Source: Conidiobolus incongruus B7586
Lineage: Eukaryota > Entomophthoromycota > Entomophthoromycetes > Entomophthorales > Conidiobolaceae
Length of the DNA: 15,884 nt
NCBI GenBank assembly: GCA_000697335.1
Contig: JNEM01008135.1
Span: 1-15,884, forward strand
Reading direction: 5' to 3'
A model generated the notes under the pieces. The model did no database searches. It saw only the letters and a program-made list of their open reading frames with translations, and was not told the origin of the DNA. Shown here in pieces: positions 1-9,766 of this stretch (position 1 is the stretch's first letter; the number at the start of each line of letters is the position of its first letter). The position numbers were made by a program, and so were the translations under genes.

Positions 1-2154
1 AATAAATATAATATTAAATGATAGATATAAATATAATATTATTTTTATCAGTTATTTGAAAATCTTAAATTATTTTAATAGGTTTATGGTTAAGTTTTAA
101 AAAAACTAAAATAAAATAGTTTTTTATTATTATTTAATAAAATATAACTAAATTTAACCTTAACTTTTAAATTAAAAATATTTTAATAAATGATAATAAT
201 ATTGTGTATATAATTAACTTTGCAAAATAAGCAATATATTTGAAAAATCAAATATAAAAAATTATCATTTTTATTTTTCCAAACTAATAAAATTCAAAAA
301 ACTATATTTAATTTGATTTTTAAATCAATATATAAGTTAATAATACACTTGATAATATTTTCTTTTATTTAATTAGTAATTAATATAGTTCAGTATTATT
401 ATTATTATTATTATTATTTCATATTTTAAAGATTTATTTAGATTTAATTAAGCAAAACAAAAAACAAATACTTTGTAATTAGATAAAAGTTAAAATAATA
501 ATTTTAGTAGTAATTATTGATTAAAGAATATTATAATATAATATAAAACAAAGTTATAAAATAAATATTATATTAGATTAATGAAAAAATATATATGTAA
601 TAAATAAATAAATTGATACTGAATTCATTCAAAATAAATCAATATTTTGTTTGTTTATTTGAATGATGAAATTATATTATAGTTTTATATAATTTTGATA
701 ACTAATCATTAAAGGAAATTTCATTAAAATCAATTTTAATAAAAATAAATATTGATTAGTGTTATTGATGTATATTCACAATACCTGTTATTGAATGATA
801 GTTATAAAAAATTATAACTATTAGTTATACAATTGTTTTTTTATTTGAAAATAAGTAAAAAATAATAATAATAAATATATATTGAATTATAACCTATGCA
901 TATGAAATTATTTTGGTAATCAAAATAAACTTATAAAAAAATTTCTCCTGATAAAATTAATTTGTTAAATACTATATATCTAGTTTGAATAAAAAACTTT
1001 TCGTAAATATTAGAAACTGGTAAAAAATACTAAAAATAAATGGAAAATATTAAATTTTGACAATGATTTGTTTTTGCAAATATACTGAAAATTATAATTA
1101 ATTTTAACTTAGGCAAATAAAATTATTTCAAACATGATATTTTATAATTATTGATTTCAAAAACAAAATTTAGCGAGATTGATTTTGTATTTTAGTACCG
1201 TGTAATTTTAAAATTAATAATCAAAATCCTCAATAAAAAATAATTAAAAAAGGAATTTGATTATTTAAGAATATAAACTTTTATAATAAATAATTCCCTT
1301 TTTCACTTTATCAAACAAATAAAGAGATAATATTAGAAGAATTTGATATCTTCTCTATATATATAATGATTTATAGAATGGTATTCTTTAATAAAGAGTT
1401 TCCATATAAACACTATGAAATAAGAAATAATAATGCTTGAAAATAAAAACAATTAAAAATAAGGTATGCAATAAGTTTATTATATTGATTAACTTGCTTA
1501 AATTAGACTAAAATATGGTGAGAAAAGCCATTATATATTATATATAAAATATAAAAGAATTAATAGGATAGTTTGATTACAGATTTAAATAAAGCTTATT
1601 CAATAAAAAAAATAATCTTGGTACAAGGTAATCAATAGTAACAAACATCGCACAAGCAAAACAAGTGGTAATTGTGGATATTCACCTATAGAGCTTAAAT
1701 CAAGCAGGATTTTCAAATGTGTTTATTATTTTGTAATGTTAAGTTAAGATATAGATATTGGTAGAAACATCCTTGTTTGTTATCTAGCAATTAATTAAAC
1801 TAGTCTTCTAGGATTGGTTGTTGGTTTTGCCTACTTAGGGTCTCTGGATTGCATTCAAGTCTTTGACATGGGTAGCCAAATTTAATAATAAGCAGAATAA
1901 ATTTGTAAAAATTTAACATTTAAAATCCAGATGATTCTAAATCCCATAAATTTTTAATATTAGTAAATTTTTTAAAATGGTACTAGACATTAAATTTTTA
2001 GATTTGTAACCCTCTAGCTATTATAAAAACAATCCATTAAACCTAATATTTATTAAAATAAATTACCAAAACAATTTTATTTTAATATATTTTTAAACAA
2101 AGTTTATAGCGAGTTTTTATAATATATTGGGAATTAAATTTTAAATTATTAAAC
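1..2154. other. AT-rich intergenic region upstream of DBP4
   Basis: This stretch is dominated by A/T runs with dense stops in all frames. I see no gene. It contains an (ATT)8 microsatellite at 395-418, a short AAT run at 861-873, a 10-bp perfect hairpin with a 4-nt loop at 798-821, and a modestly GC-richer island at about 1640-1880 whose longest open frames are only about 25-40 codons. The promoter of DBP4 must lie in its last few hundred bases, but no distinctive element stands out. Confidence 0.7.
395..418. repeat. (ATT)8 microsatellite
   Basis: Eight uninterrupted ATT units can be read directly. It is a simple-sequence repeat in AT-rich intergenic DNA, probably formed by replication slippage. 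No function is implied. Confidence 0.95.
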
Positions 2155-4763
2155 ATGGGCAAATTTTCTAAGAAATCGCAATATTTTAAAAAATTAGCTA
2201 AATCAAAAGCTAAAGTTGACGAAGTAAAAATTATTGAAGAAAAACTGAAAGAATTAGTAATTACTTAAATGGTTTTATACTACTATCTTAATTAATTCAT
2301 TTTATAGAATGAAGACGAAGCTCAAGCTTATACTAAATTTACTGATTATCCTATTTCCCAATTAACTATTAAAGGTGAGAAATTTGCAAATATTATCCTT
2401 GAACTAGATTTATTAATATTAATTAGGACTTCACGCCGCTAACTATTTGGAACCCACTGAAATTCAATCCAAATCCCTTCCTCTTACGTTAAAAGGTTTC
2501 GACTTGTTAGGCGCTGCTAAAACTGGTTCTGGAAAAACACTGGCTTTTCTACTTCCGGTAAATACCAATTTGAATCATTAGTTTATTAACGAATTAAACT
2601 TTTATTTTATAGATTTTGGAAAGATTAAATCAACTTAAATGGTCTAAAGAAGATGGTTTGGGTGCATTGATTATTTCCCCTACAAGAGAATTGGTAAATT
2701 TATTTTTTTTGTTTATTTCTATTTTTATTAATTGATTTATTTAGGCTATCCAAATCTTCCAAGTATTAAGAAAAGTTGGTAAATATCATTCATTTTCAGC
2801 TGGTGTCATTGTTGGTGGTAAAAATGTTAAAGAAGAAAAGGAAAGGATTAGCAAAATGAACATTTTGGTGTGTACACCTGGTAGAATGTTACAACATTTG
2901 TATGAATCCCCTGAATTTGATACTACTCAAATGCAAATTTTGGTATTGGATGAAGCCGATCGTATTTTAGACTTGGGTTTCTCAAAAACTCTGGATGCTA
3001 TTATTGAATTTTTGCCTAAATCAAGACAGACTTTACTCTTCTCAGCTACTCAAACCAAATCGGTCAGTGCTCTTGCCAGACTTAGCCTCAAAGATCCCAA
3101 ATATGTTGGTGTTTATCAGCACTCTGAACTCTCTATACCAGAATCTCTTAATCATAATTATATGGTCTGTGAGCTCCCCAATAAGCTCAATGTTCTCTAT
3201 TCATTTATCAAAACCCATCTTCAGAGCAAAGCTATTGTATTCTTTTCAGCATGTAAACAGGTTCGATTTGTTTTCGAAACATTTTGTAAACTTCAACCTG
3301 GTGTACCTTTGATGCAACTTCATGGTCGCCAAAAGCAATTTAAACGTTTAGAAATTTATGAAAAATTCATATCTTCTAATAATGCATTCTTATTCTGTAC
3401 CGATATTGCTGCCCGTGGTTTAGATTTCCCAGCCGTAGACTGGGTTATTCAAGTGGACTGTCCCGAAAATGCCGAAACTTACGTTCATCGTGTTGGACGT
3501 ACTGCTAGATACACTTCATCTGGCAATGCATTGATGTTCTTACTTCCTTCTGAAGAAAAAGGTATGCTTGCTCAGCTCGAAAAGGTCAAGATCAACGTTG
3601 ACAAGATTGAAGCCCGCTCCAGTCAAATTAAATCTATTCAACCTCAACTTCAATCCTTCTGTTTCCAAGATCCTGAAATCAAATACTTGGGGCAAAGAGC
3701 TTTTATTTCTTACCTCAAGTCAGTATATATTCAAAAAGACAAAGACACCTTTGACGTCCATAAGCTTCCCGTTCAAGAATACTCACACTCTTTGGGTCTT
3801 CCTGGTGCTCCTAATATTAAATTCACCAAGAAGTCTAAGAGACAAACTAAAGAAACTGCTGAAAGTGACAGTGAAGTCGAGGATGCTAAACCCCACAAAA
3901 ATAATGGCCTTGAAGCTGATAAAGATAAGCTTAGTGACAAGGAAGACGAAACCGGTGCTGAAGAAACTTCCGCCACTGCTTCCAATCAACCCAAGACTAA
4001 AATTGATAAACTCTTTGCTAAAAAGAACCAAACAATTTTGGCTGATCACTACAACAAATTGGTTGACCACGAAGATGTTGATGATGACCAAGACGATTTC
4101 ATTACTATTAAGCGTCAAGATCATCAACTAGAAGATTCTGAAAGTGAATCTGACTCTGAATTGCCCAAACTCGACCCCTCAGAGATGACCAAGAGACAGA
4201 TCCAGAAAGCTAAGAAGAAAGCTCTCAAGGAAAGACCCAAGGCTGAACGTCTTATTTTCGACGATGAAGGTGAAGCTCACGCTCTATACGAACTCGAAGA
4301 CGGTATTGAGTTCCAGGAAAAGAACGACATTAAAGCCATTCAAAGTCAATACGTTGAAACCGAGGGTGCTAAGCTCGCTCAAGAGGACATTGAAGATAAG
4401 AAGACCGCTAAAGAAAAGAGAAAAGCCAAGAGACTTGCTCGAAAACTCAGAGCAAGAGGTGAAGAAACTGGCGAAGGAGTTGTCGCAATGTTACCTTCCG
4501 ATGTTGAATCCGATAATGATGATTTTGGAGCTGATGATCAAGACTCTGACTCATCCGATTCCGAATCTGATTCTGACTCCAATCCCGACGAATCTGAAGC
4601 TTCCGATGACTCTGAGGTAATCGTTGACTATCGTCGCAACCAGAAACGAGCTCACGAAGACGATGACGAAGTCTCCAGAAAGAAGTCCAACATCTTGGAA
4701 ATTTCAGAACCTCAAACACTCGAAGAACAAGAAGCTTTAGCCTTAAAACTCTTGGAAGGTTAA
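2155..4763 (+). CDS. DBP4: ATP-dependent RNA helicase Dbp4 (DDX10 family), five exons
   Basis: This is a DEAD-box helicase of the Dbp4/Hca4/DDX10 family. The family unwinds U14 and other snoRNA-pre-rRNA pairings in the nucleolus during early 40S ribosome assembly. I join exons 2155-2256, 2308-2374, 2427-2557, 2613-2693 and 2745-4763. The four introns are 51, 52, 55 and 51 nt, all GT...AG, and give 799 aa (yeast Dbp4 is about 770). Motifs appear in order: PTEIQ (Q motif, residues 66-70), AAKTGSGKT (86-94), PTRELA (123-128), TPGR (171-174), DEAD (196-199), SAT (227-229), ARGLD and HRVGRTAR (375-382). A DUF4217-like segment follows at about 416-480. The tail is long, acidic and Ser/Asp-rich with Lys-rich patches, as usual for the family. 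The ATG at 2155 has an A at -3, and a basic peptide (MGKFSKKS) leads directly into the conserved domain. C-ending codons become commoner towards the 3' end. The assignment is firm; exact splice sites rest on reading-frame continuity and conserved motifs. Confidence 0.95.
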
Positions 4764-5144
4764 TTCCACTAATATATACCACTGTACCATTCCAATTATT
4801 TAATCATTTTAACTTCAGATATTAATATATATTTTCGATATAGATTTTGTAATATTTTAATTTTATTATAGATAATAAAAATTTGACATATTTTAATTTG
4901 CTTTTATATTTTTTCATCACAAGATTCATTTAAATATCTATTTATGAATATAATAAATATATTAAGGTTAAATTATTTAATTTTTATAATCCTTCTAGTA
5001 AAATTCATTTATTTTTTTGTAATTTTTTTTACATCAAAATCAAGTGAATAATTTTAAATTAGATATAATTTTGTTTTGAACAGAATCAATATATCAAATT
5101 CGGTTGATTTATTTTCGATTTTTTAGGTTTATTATATAATTTGT

Positions 5145-5165
5145 AATGCTACGAGTCGTAGTATT
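5145..5165. repeat. 21-bp near-perfect palindrome
   Basis: The arms AATGCTACGA and TCGTAGTATT meet around a single G at 5155. Nine of the ten positions form Watson-Crick pairs and one is a G-T. TTGTAA (5141-5146) and TTACAA (5171-5176) extend the symmetry outward. The core contains C and G in otherwise AT-only DNA. It could be a dimeric regulator site, a small hairpin or chance. Confidence 0.45.
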
Positions 5166-6174
5166 GATATTTACAATATATATTTGTTTATCAATAATAT
5201 ATGTCGATTTTCAAACTTTTAATTTTAATATATTTTATTGAGTTGAATTTAAAAATTTGCTAGTGGATGAGAGGATTATAATTCGAATAACACAAATATT
5301 TAATATAATATGAACTTACAATATATTGGATGACAAAATTACCATAAAATATTTCAAAGTAATTCAAATTATATATACTAAATAAATAAATTATACCGTA
5401 ATTAAAGTGAACCATAATGGTAAATAGAATAATAACGAGTCTTTAATATGTATAATGTTGATATTAGAATAATTCATTTTGTTATATTCATCAATTATTA
5501 GGGAATCAAATAAGTATAATCCTAAATAAAATATTTTCAAATTTTAATAAATATTTATAATAATGAACTAAAATCTATTTTTAGTTATCAATATTGATTA
5601 TTTGATAAATATTTGACTAGTTGAATTCAATGTCCTTAATATATATTTTGTCAAACTTGTAAAAACCAGTTTCATAGTTCTTTTGGTATAAATAGGTTCT
5701 ATACCCAATTAAAAGTTTCCAAATTGATACAGTATACAAATAATAATCAAATATTGGATCAATAACATTGTTGGATATTAATTTTGTTATAATCTTTAAT
5801 TCACAATAGTTTTATTTAAAATTTTCATTAGTGTCCTTATAGGTAATGTAATTTTATTAGAGTTGATAAAGTAATTGACAATTTTTGAGTGTAAGCTATA
5901 AGGATTTCACTTCACTCTGATATTAGTTTAATTCAATAAAAAAAATAATATTCTTCAATATTATTAACTCAATCCTACTTCCAAAATTTGTCGAGTTAGA
6001 TATACATTATCAATATGGGATTATTATATAATTTCATTCAATATCAATATACATGAAAACTATGATAATAGTGAATTCAATAATTGAGTTAAAATATATT
6101 ATTTTTCAAGATCCCATTGTATTATCTTTTGTTGTACAAAATGCTCAATTCTTCTATTGATTCTCTAATATTGA

Positions 6175-6453
6175 AAAATTTGTATTGAATTTATTTTTGA
6201 TTTGATTTGTAAATCATTCATCAATGAGTTAGAAAATTTTTATTTACTATTCTATGTTTATTCTCTAATAAAGCATTCAAATTTTTCAATAATTATTTTC
6301 ACAATCGGGGAATATACTGTATTAATTATTATATTTCTGATTCTTTTACTATCAATAGTTTTTGACGTTTTTATTGTATATAATAAGTGCCCGATTAGGA
6401 AAATTTTTATTAATTTATTGTCGTCAAAATTGGATTATACAATAAATGTTTAA
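6175..6453 (+). other. Weak open frame without ATG, strongly hydrophobic; possible decayed exon
   Basis: The frame is open for 93 codons, unusual at this base composition, but contains no ATG, so it is not a complete gene. The translation has a long hydrophobic stretch (about 30 residues, rich in Ile, Leu, Phe and Val) ending in a Tyr-Asn-Lys-Cys turn, then a second, weaker hydrophobic part. In outline this resembles the first two membrane helices of a 7TM receptor, but an AT-rich frame gives Ile/Phe/Leu-rich peptides by composition alone. It is either chance or an eroded exon, and I do not assign a function. Confidence 0.15.
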
Positions 6454-6618
6454 ATTTAATGGCTAATTCATATGTACTTCCACTCATTCAAATTAATGAT
6501 AAGAATGGCGTCTTTAAAAACTGTCACAGAGTGAACTATACCAAATAATATTTAAATCTGGTTTTTTTATTTAGTATGGTCCTCTTTTTTAGAAATATAT
6601 TTATATAATTCAACCAAT

Positions 6619-6894
6619 ATGAAATTATTATATATTTTATCCTTGACAGTTTTAAGTGTAATAGGCGCACCGCCAGAAGATGTTGATTTTAAAGTAACCC
6701 AAGTAAAAGAATTGACGGAAACAGTACGCAAATGCGAGATCAATGCGCGTGCGGACTCTAAGGCAGATTGTGACGAATCACTCCAAAGTTTAGCCAAAGC
6801 AGTTGAATCTTTGGCTCGGGATATCCTTCCAGAGAAAGAGGCAAAAGAGGTGGAAGCTCAGATGGAATCTGAAATATCTCTTCCCAATCAATAA
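6619..6894 (+). CDS. Small secreted protein of unknown function, 91 aa
   Basis: A single-exon ATG-to-TAA gene is clearly GC-richer than its surroundings, which argues for real coding. The first 17 or so residues (MKLLYILSLTVLSVIGA) form a textbook signal peptide: a Lys at position 3, a hydrophobic core and a small-residue cleavage site near Gly-Ala before Pro-Pro. The mature chain of about 74 residues is mostly helical in character, rich in Glu, Lys and Ala, with two cysteines (in KCEIN and DCDES) that could form one disulfide, and an acidic C-terminus. There is no membrane segment after the signal and no anchor motif, so it should be secreted. An AATAAA-like poly(A) signal lies just after the stop, at about 6914. 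I recognise no family. It could be a small secreted effector-like or cell-surface protein, but that is inference from size and signal only. Confidence 0.75.
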   Translation: MKLLYILSLTVLSVIGAPPEDVDFKVTQVKELTETVRKCEINARADSKADCDESLQSLAKAVESLARDILPEKEAKEVEAQMESEISLPNQ

Positions 6895-7660
6895 CATCAA
6901 TTCAACCATTTAGTCAATAAAAATATTTTAAAAATTATTCATTCGTGAGTTATATTGTATGTTGAATGGATGTAAAATCAATATATATTATAAATAAAAA
7001 ATATATTAATTTTTTAATCAAATTTAGAATATTGGATTATCTATTTCAACAAAAAATTTAATGATGAATAACATTTATTTTTATCTACTTCAACTAGTAT
7101 CAGAAACAACACTAATTTTTATTAACTATATCAATACTAATATTACAAAAGATTTCAAATTTATATTAAACAATACCCATTTTTTAATTAAACCTATATC
7201 TTTTTTTGAATAATGGTTATCTTCCAATTTACAATAATCTATAATAAGCGGAAATAATTTACATCCAATTAAAATTATATTCAAACCCTAATATTAATCG
7301 CTATTAAATTGAAATATCAAATATTTTGAAATTTAATAAAAAATTGATTAAAACAAACTATTAAAATAAATATTAAAGAAATATAAATACAATTTTGATA
7401 TTTATTTTTCTTTGAAATATGTTTTAATAGTTCAAGTCTAATAAATATCAATGTATCAAGAATATATCTATAATATGATTACAGTAGTTATTTGAATGTA
7501 TTTGAAACAAGACCAATTTGAGGAATTCCATATTTGAAAAATCTTAAACTAGAATTAAAATAGATTAAACCCTGAAAAAAACTGAACAAGTTATATTAAA
7601 AATTAATCAAGTTAATCTTATAACTATATTTATATACTTTTTATTTAATTGGATGATTAT
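6895..7660. other. Intergenic region between convergent genes, with a long hairpin
   Basis: AT-rich DNA between the 3' ends of the secreted-protein gene (+) and the aminotransferase gene (-). It should hold both 3' untranslated regions and poly(A) signals. No coding frame of note is present. The only clear structure is the imperfect hairpin at 7356-7432. Confidence 0.65.
7356..7432. repeat. 77-nt imperfect inverted repeat (34-bp arms, 9-nt loop)
   Basis: Left arm 7356-7389 and right arm 7399-7432 are inverted copies matching at 29 of 34 positions. They begin with 11 perfect pairs (AACTATTAAAA against TTTTAATAGTT), and further perfect runs surround AAAGAAA and ATAAATA. The loop is nine bases (7390-7398). 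The length and match quality exceed what I expect from AT composition alone, though AT-rich DNA forms such structures easily. It may be a small foldback element, a 3'-end processing hairpin in the aminotransferase transcript, or chance. Confidence 0.5.
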
Positions 7661-8991
7661 CTAAGTTGATAGTTGTTGTTGAGCACCTTTGTAACCAAAA
7701 TGGGCTAATCCTTCCGAGATAACTTGCTTGGTCTTTTCGACATAACCACGTTCGGGTTCGACAACGCTTAAGCCCATATGCCTATACCATAATTAGTAAG
7801 AATATTAATAAATAAATATTGATTTAAGCTTACCCAACGCGGAAGTATTTGGGAGCTAAGTCAGCTAAGAGACCACCAGCAACGACGATACCGTTACCGT
7901 AGAGGTGGGGAAGGAGCTTACCACCTTCGATACCTTCAGGGTACCAGATAGCAGTCATGGCATTGGCAGCAACTTCGTGATTGACAGGGACCTATTTATA
8001 ATTCATTATTATAAAACTAATGAAACACGTATATATTAATTGTCTTACCAATTTGAGACCTAAACCTTCAGCGAAAGCTCTGAATTCCTTAGCAGCCTTC
8101 TTGTGAGCTTCAAAGATATTCTTAGGACCAACCTTGAGGATTTGCTTGACGGCAACATTGAGACCATATATTAATTGGACAGCAGGGGTAGCAAAGTAAC
8201 TGGGCTTGCGAGATTCGTAAGCCTTCATGATGGGGAGCCACTTGGCAAGAGAGGCGTAGTAGTTGGGAACGGGAACAGTACGGTTTTTGTGAACATCGAG
8301 GGCTCGTTGAGAGATGAGCAAGATGGAGAGACCAGGAGGAACGCCAATGGCCTTTTGACTGGCAGTCAAGACAACATCGACATCCCATTCGTCAAAGTAG
8401 AGTTCTTCAGCGACGGCAGCGCAGACAGCATCGATGACAACGAGGGTATTAGGAGATTTTCTGCGAACTAATTCAGTGATAGCCTTGACGTCAGAGACGA
8501 CACCAGTGGAGGTATCGACGTGGGTAATGGTGATTATCTTGTAGTTCTTTTCACCTAAAGCTTGCTCGATTTGCTCTAAAGAAGGACGATCTCCAGGGGC
8601 AGCCTTGATCTGAGTGGGGTTGACTTTATAGGCTTGGAAACATTCAGCGAAGCGGTCACCAAAGTAACCAGTAGTTAAAACTAGAACATCGTCACCTTCT
8701 TGGGCAAGATTACTGGCAACGATATCCCAACCAAGTGTACCAGAGCCGCTGATAATGAAGGGTTGAGCAGTCTTAGTGCCGAAAACTTCACGAAGTTTCT
8801 CGATAGTTTCACCGAATACTTCAATGAATCTGGGGTCGACGTGGGAAGTAGCAGAAGTGGAAACAGCGTCGAGAACATGCTCATGGAACTCAATAGGTCC
8901 TGTAAACAGTAAATATAGAATAAATTATATATTATTTATAAAAATTACCTGGAATCATGCATAATTTCTTATCTTGGGATTGTTGTGTCAT
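7661..8991 (-). CDS. AGX1: Alanine-glyoxylate aminotransferase (class V PLP enzyme), four exons
   Basis: This PLP-dependent class V aminotransferase of the AGXT/Agx1 group converts alanine and glyoxylate to pyruvate and glycine. Reading on the minus strand, exons are 8991-8949, 8899-8049, 7991-7834 and 7781-7661. The introns are 49, 57 and 52 nt; the last has a clear TTACTAAT branch point. They join to 390 aa, the family's normal length. The Schiff-base lysine is K197 in VLTASQKAIG. D171 in VVIDAV should bind the pyridine nitrogen. GSGTLGWD (66-73) forms the phosphate-binding start, followed by THVDTSTG (140-147). The C-terminal part contains YFRVGHMG. The protein begins MTQQSQDKK before the conserved CMIPGP, with no obvious mitochondrial presequence. 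It ends in QQQLST-TAG with no SKL-type peroxisomal signal, so its compartment is unclear. It shares orientation with the tRNA-Arg gene upstream but is transcribed separately. Confidence 0.94.
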
Positions 8992-9057
8992 TTTGTTGAT
9001 ATGTGAAATTGATAAAATGGTTGTGATATTAGTCAGAAAGAGAGTGAATGCATTTGC

Positions 9058-9064
9058 TTATATA
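9058..9064 (-). promoter_or_regulatory. TATA box of the aminotransferase gene
   Basis: On the minus strand this reads TATATAA inside GGATATATAAGC, about 67-73 nt upstream of the ATG at 8991. That spacing suits transcription starting some 30-40 nt before the start codon. It is flanked by G/C, so it stands out from ordinary AT sequence. Confidence 0.55.
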
Positions 9065-9115
9065 TCCACACCAATGACAGAATCATGTGAATCTACATGA
9101 ATTGAAGTGAATGGA

Positions 9116-9128
9116 TGACGTACAGTCA
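9116..9128. promoter_or_regulatory. CRE-like imperfect palindrome TGAC-N5-GTCA
   Basis: TGAC (9116-9119, extended to TGACG) and GTCA (9125-9128) face each other over five bases, 125-137 nt upstream of the aminotransferase ATG. TGACG is the half-site recognised by ATF/CREB bZIP proteins. The nonstandard spacing makes binding uncertain. Confidence 0.3.
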
Positions 9129-9419
9129 CATTTGGGGGTTGGATTTTTAGTTGATAGATGTTGTGGACAAAAAACAATTAATCATCCAGTCATTCATTAA
9201 GTCCACTAATATGCTGATGACTTGATCATGTGCAACTTCTAAATGGACTTCATCAATTGGATTGTAATGAAAAGCTAATATTTAGCTAGGGTCAAGATTG
9301 TATCTCTTAATCAAAAATAATTGAATGTATTGAATTAAAATTATAGGTTAATTTAAAAATAAAAAAATTGGTGTTGAAAATTGATATAATAAAATTATTT
9401 TATAAAAATTAATCTGTTG

Positions 9420-9423
9420 AAAA
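9420..9423 (-). terminator. RNA polymerase III T-run terminator of tRNA-Arg
   Basis: The plus-strand AAAA reads TTTT on the minus strand, eight nucleotides past the 3' end of the tRNA-Arg gene. This is the usual position and minimal length for a pol III stop. Confidence 0.6.
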
Positions 9424-9431
9424 CAGTTTAC

Positions 9432-9504
9432 CGATTCCACCAGGGATCGAACCTGGAATCTCTTGATCCGTAGTCAAGCGCCTTATCCATTTGGCCATGG
9501 AACC
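9432..9504 (-). tRNA. tRNA-Arg, anticodon ACG
   Basis: A complete 73-nt cloverleaf reads on the minus strand. The acceptor stem GGTTCCA/TGGAATC has 7 pairs, one of them G-U. The D-arm carries GGCCAAATGG, the anticodon stem CTTGA/TCAAG encloses the loop CTACGGA (anticodon ACG, read as ICG after editing), and the T-arm has GGTTCGATCCC. The discriminator is G and CCA is not encoded. No intron is present. The internal A box (TGGCCAAATGG) and B box (GGTTCGATCCC) are the promoter. It decodes CGU, CGC and CGA. Confidence 0.97.
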
Positions 9505-9766
9505 TTAGTAGTATTAATAATTTCCATTACCTCAAGTGATTTGATCCCATAATTCAATTATTCATCAATCATTTATAATTAGATACTTAATTTCTTGTAT
9601 ATCATTATATATACATAATATTATTATAAATATTAATAGAGTTACATCGTTTATTTTGATTCATTCCAATAATATTTAAACAAAATTTTTTTCAAAATTT
9701 TTTATAACTCATTATAAAATTCATTTTCATCAATATATATTTCCAATTTTCATTTCTTTTCTATAA

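Larger units (their letters stand above)
4764..6618. other. AT-rich intergenic region between DBP4 and the small secreted-protein gene
   Basis: No confident gene is visible in 1.85 kb. It holds the DBP4 3' untranslated region, a near-perfect 21-bp palindrome at 5145-5165, a 9-bp inverted pair (TCCTTATAG at 5834-5842, CTATAAGGA at 5896-5904), and one open frame with no ATG at 6175-6453, which is listed separately. The last bases before 6619 must contain the promoter and leader of the next gene; a TATA-like run lies at about 6597-6610, too close to the ATG to be called with confidence. Confidence 0.6.
8992..9431. other. Promoter region of the aminotransferase gene
   Basis: The first 300 bases here are noticeably richer in G+C than other intergenic DNA in the window and lie 5' of the minus-strand aminotransferase gene. 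They contain a TATA box, a CCAAT on the + strand (9071-9075) and a TGACG half-site, listed separately where useful. The last 100 bases are AT-rich and hold the 3' flank and terminator of tRNA-Arg. No coding frame is evident. Confidence 0.6.

Noticed and set aside
798-821. Perfect 10-bp hairpin with a 4-nt A loop
   Set aside because: It is composed almost only of A and T; such short hairpins are expected by chance in this sequence.
4447-4782. Minus-strand open frames under DBP4 (3773-3985, 3783-4127, 4447-4782)
   Set aside because: They are antisense to the acidic tail of the helicase; the repeated Asp/Glu/Ser codons keep the other frames open.
5834-5904. 9-bp inverted pair TCCTTATAG / CTATAAGGA
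   Set aside because: The arms are short, 53 nt apart, do not extend, and have no flanking duplication.
8175-8471. Plus-strand open frames over the aminotransferase (8175-8471, 8700-8912, 8776-8964)
   Set aside because: They are antisense or shifted shadows of the conserved minus-strand exon 8049-8899.
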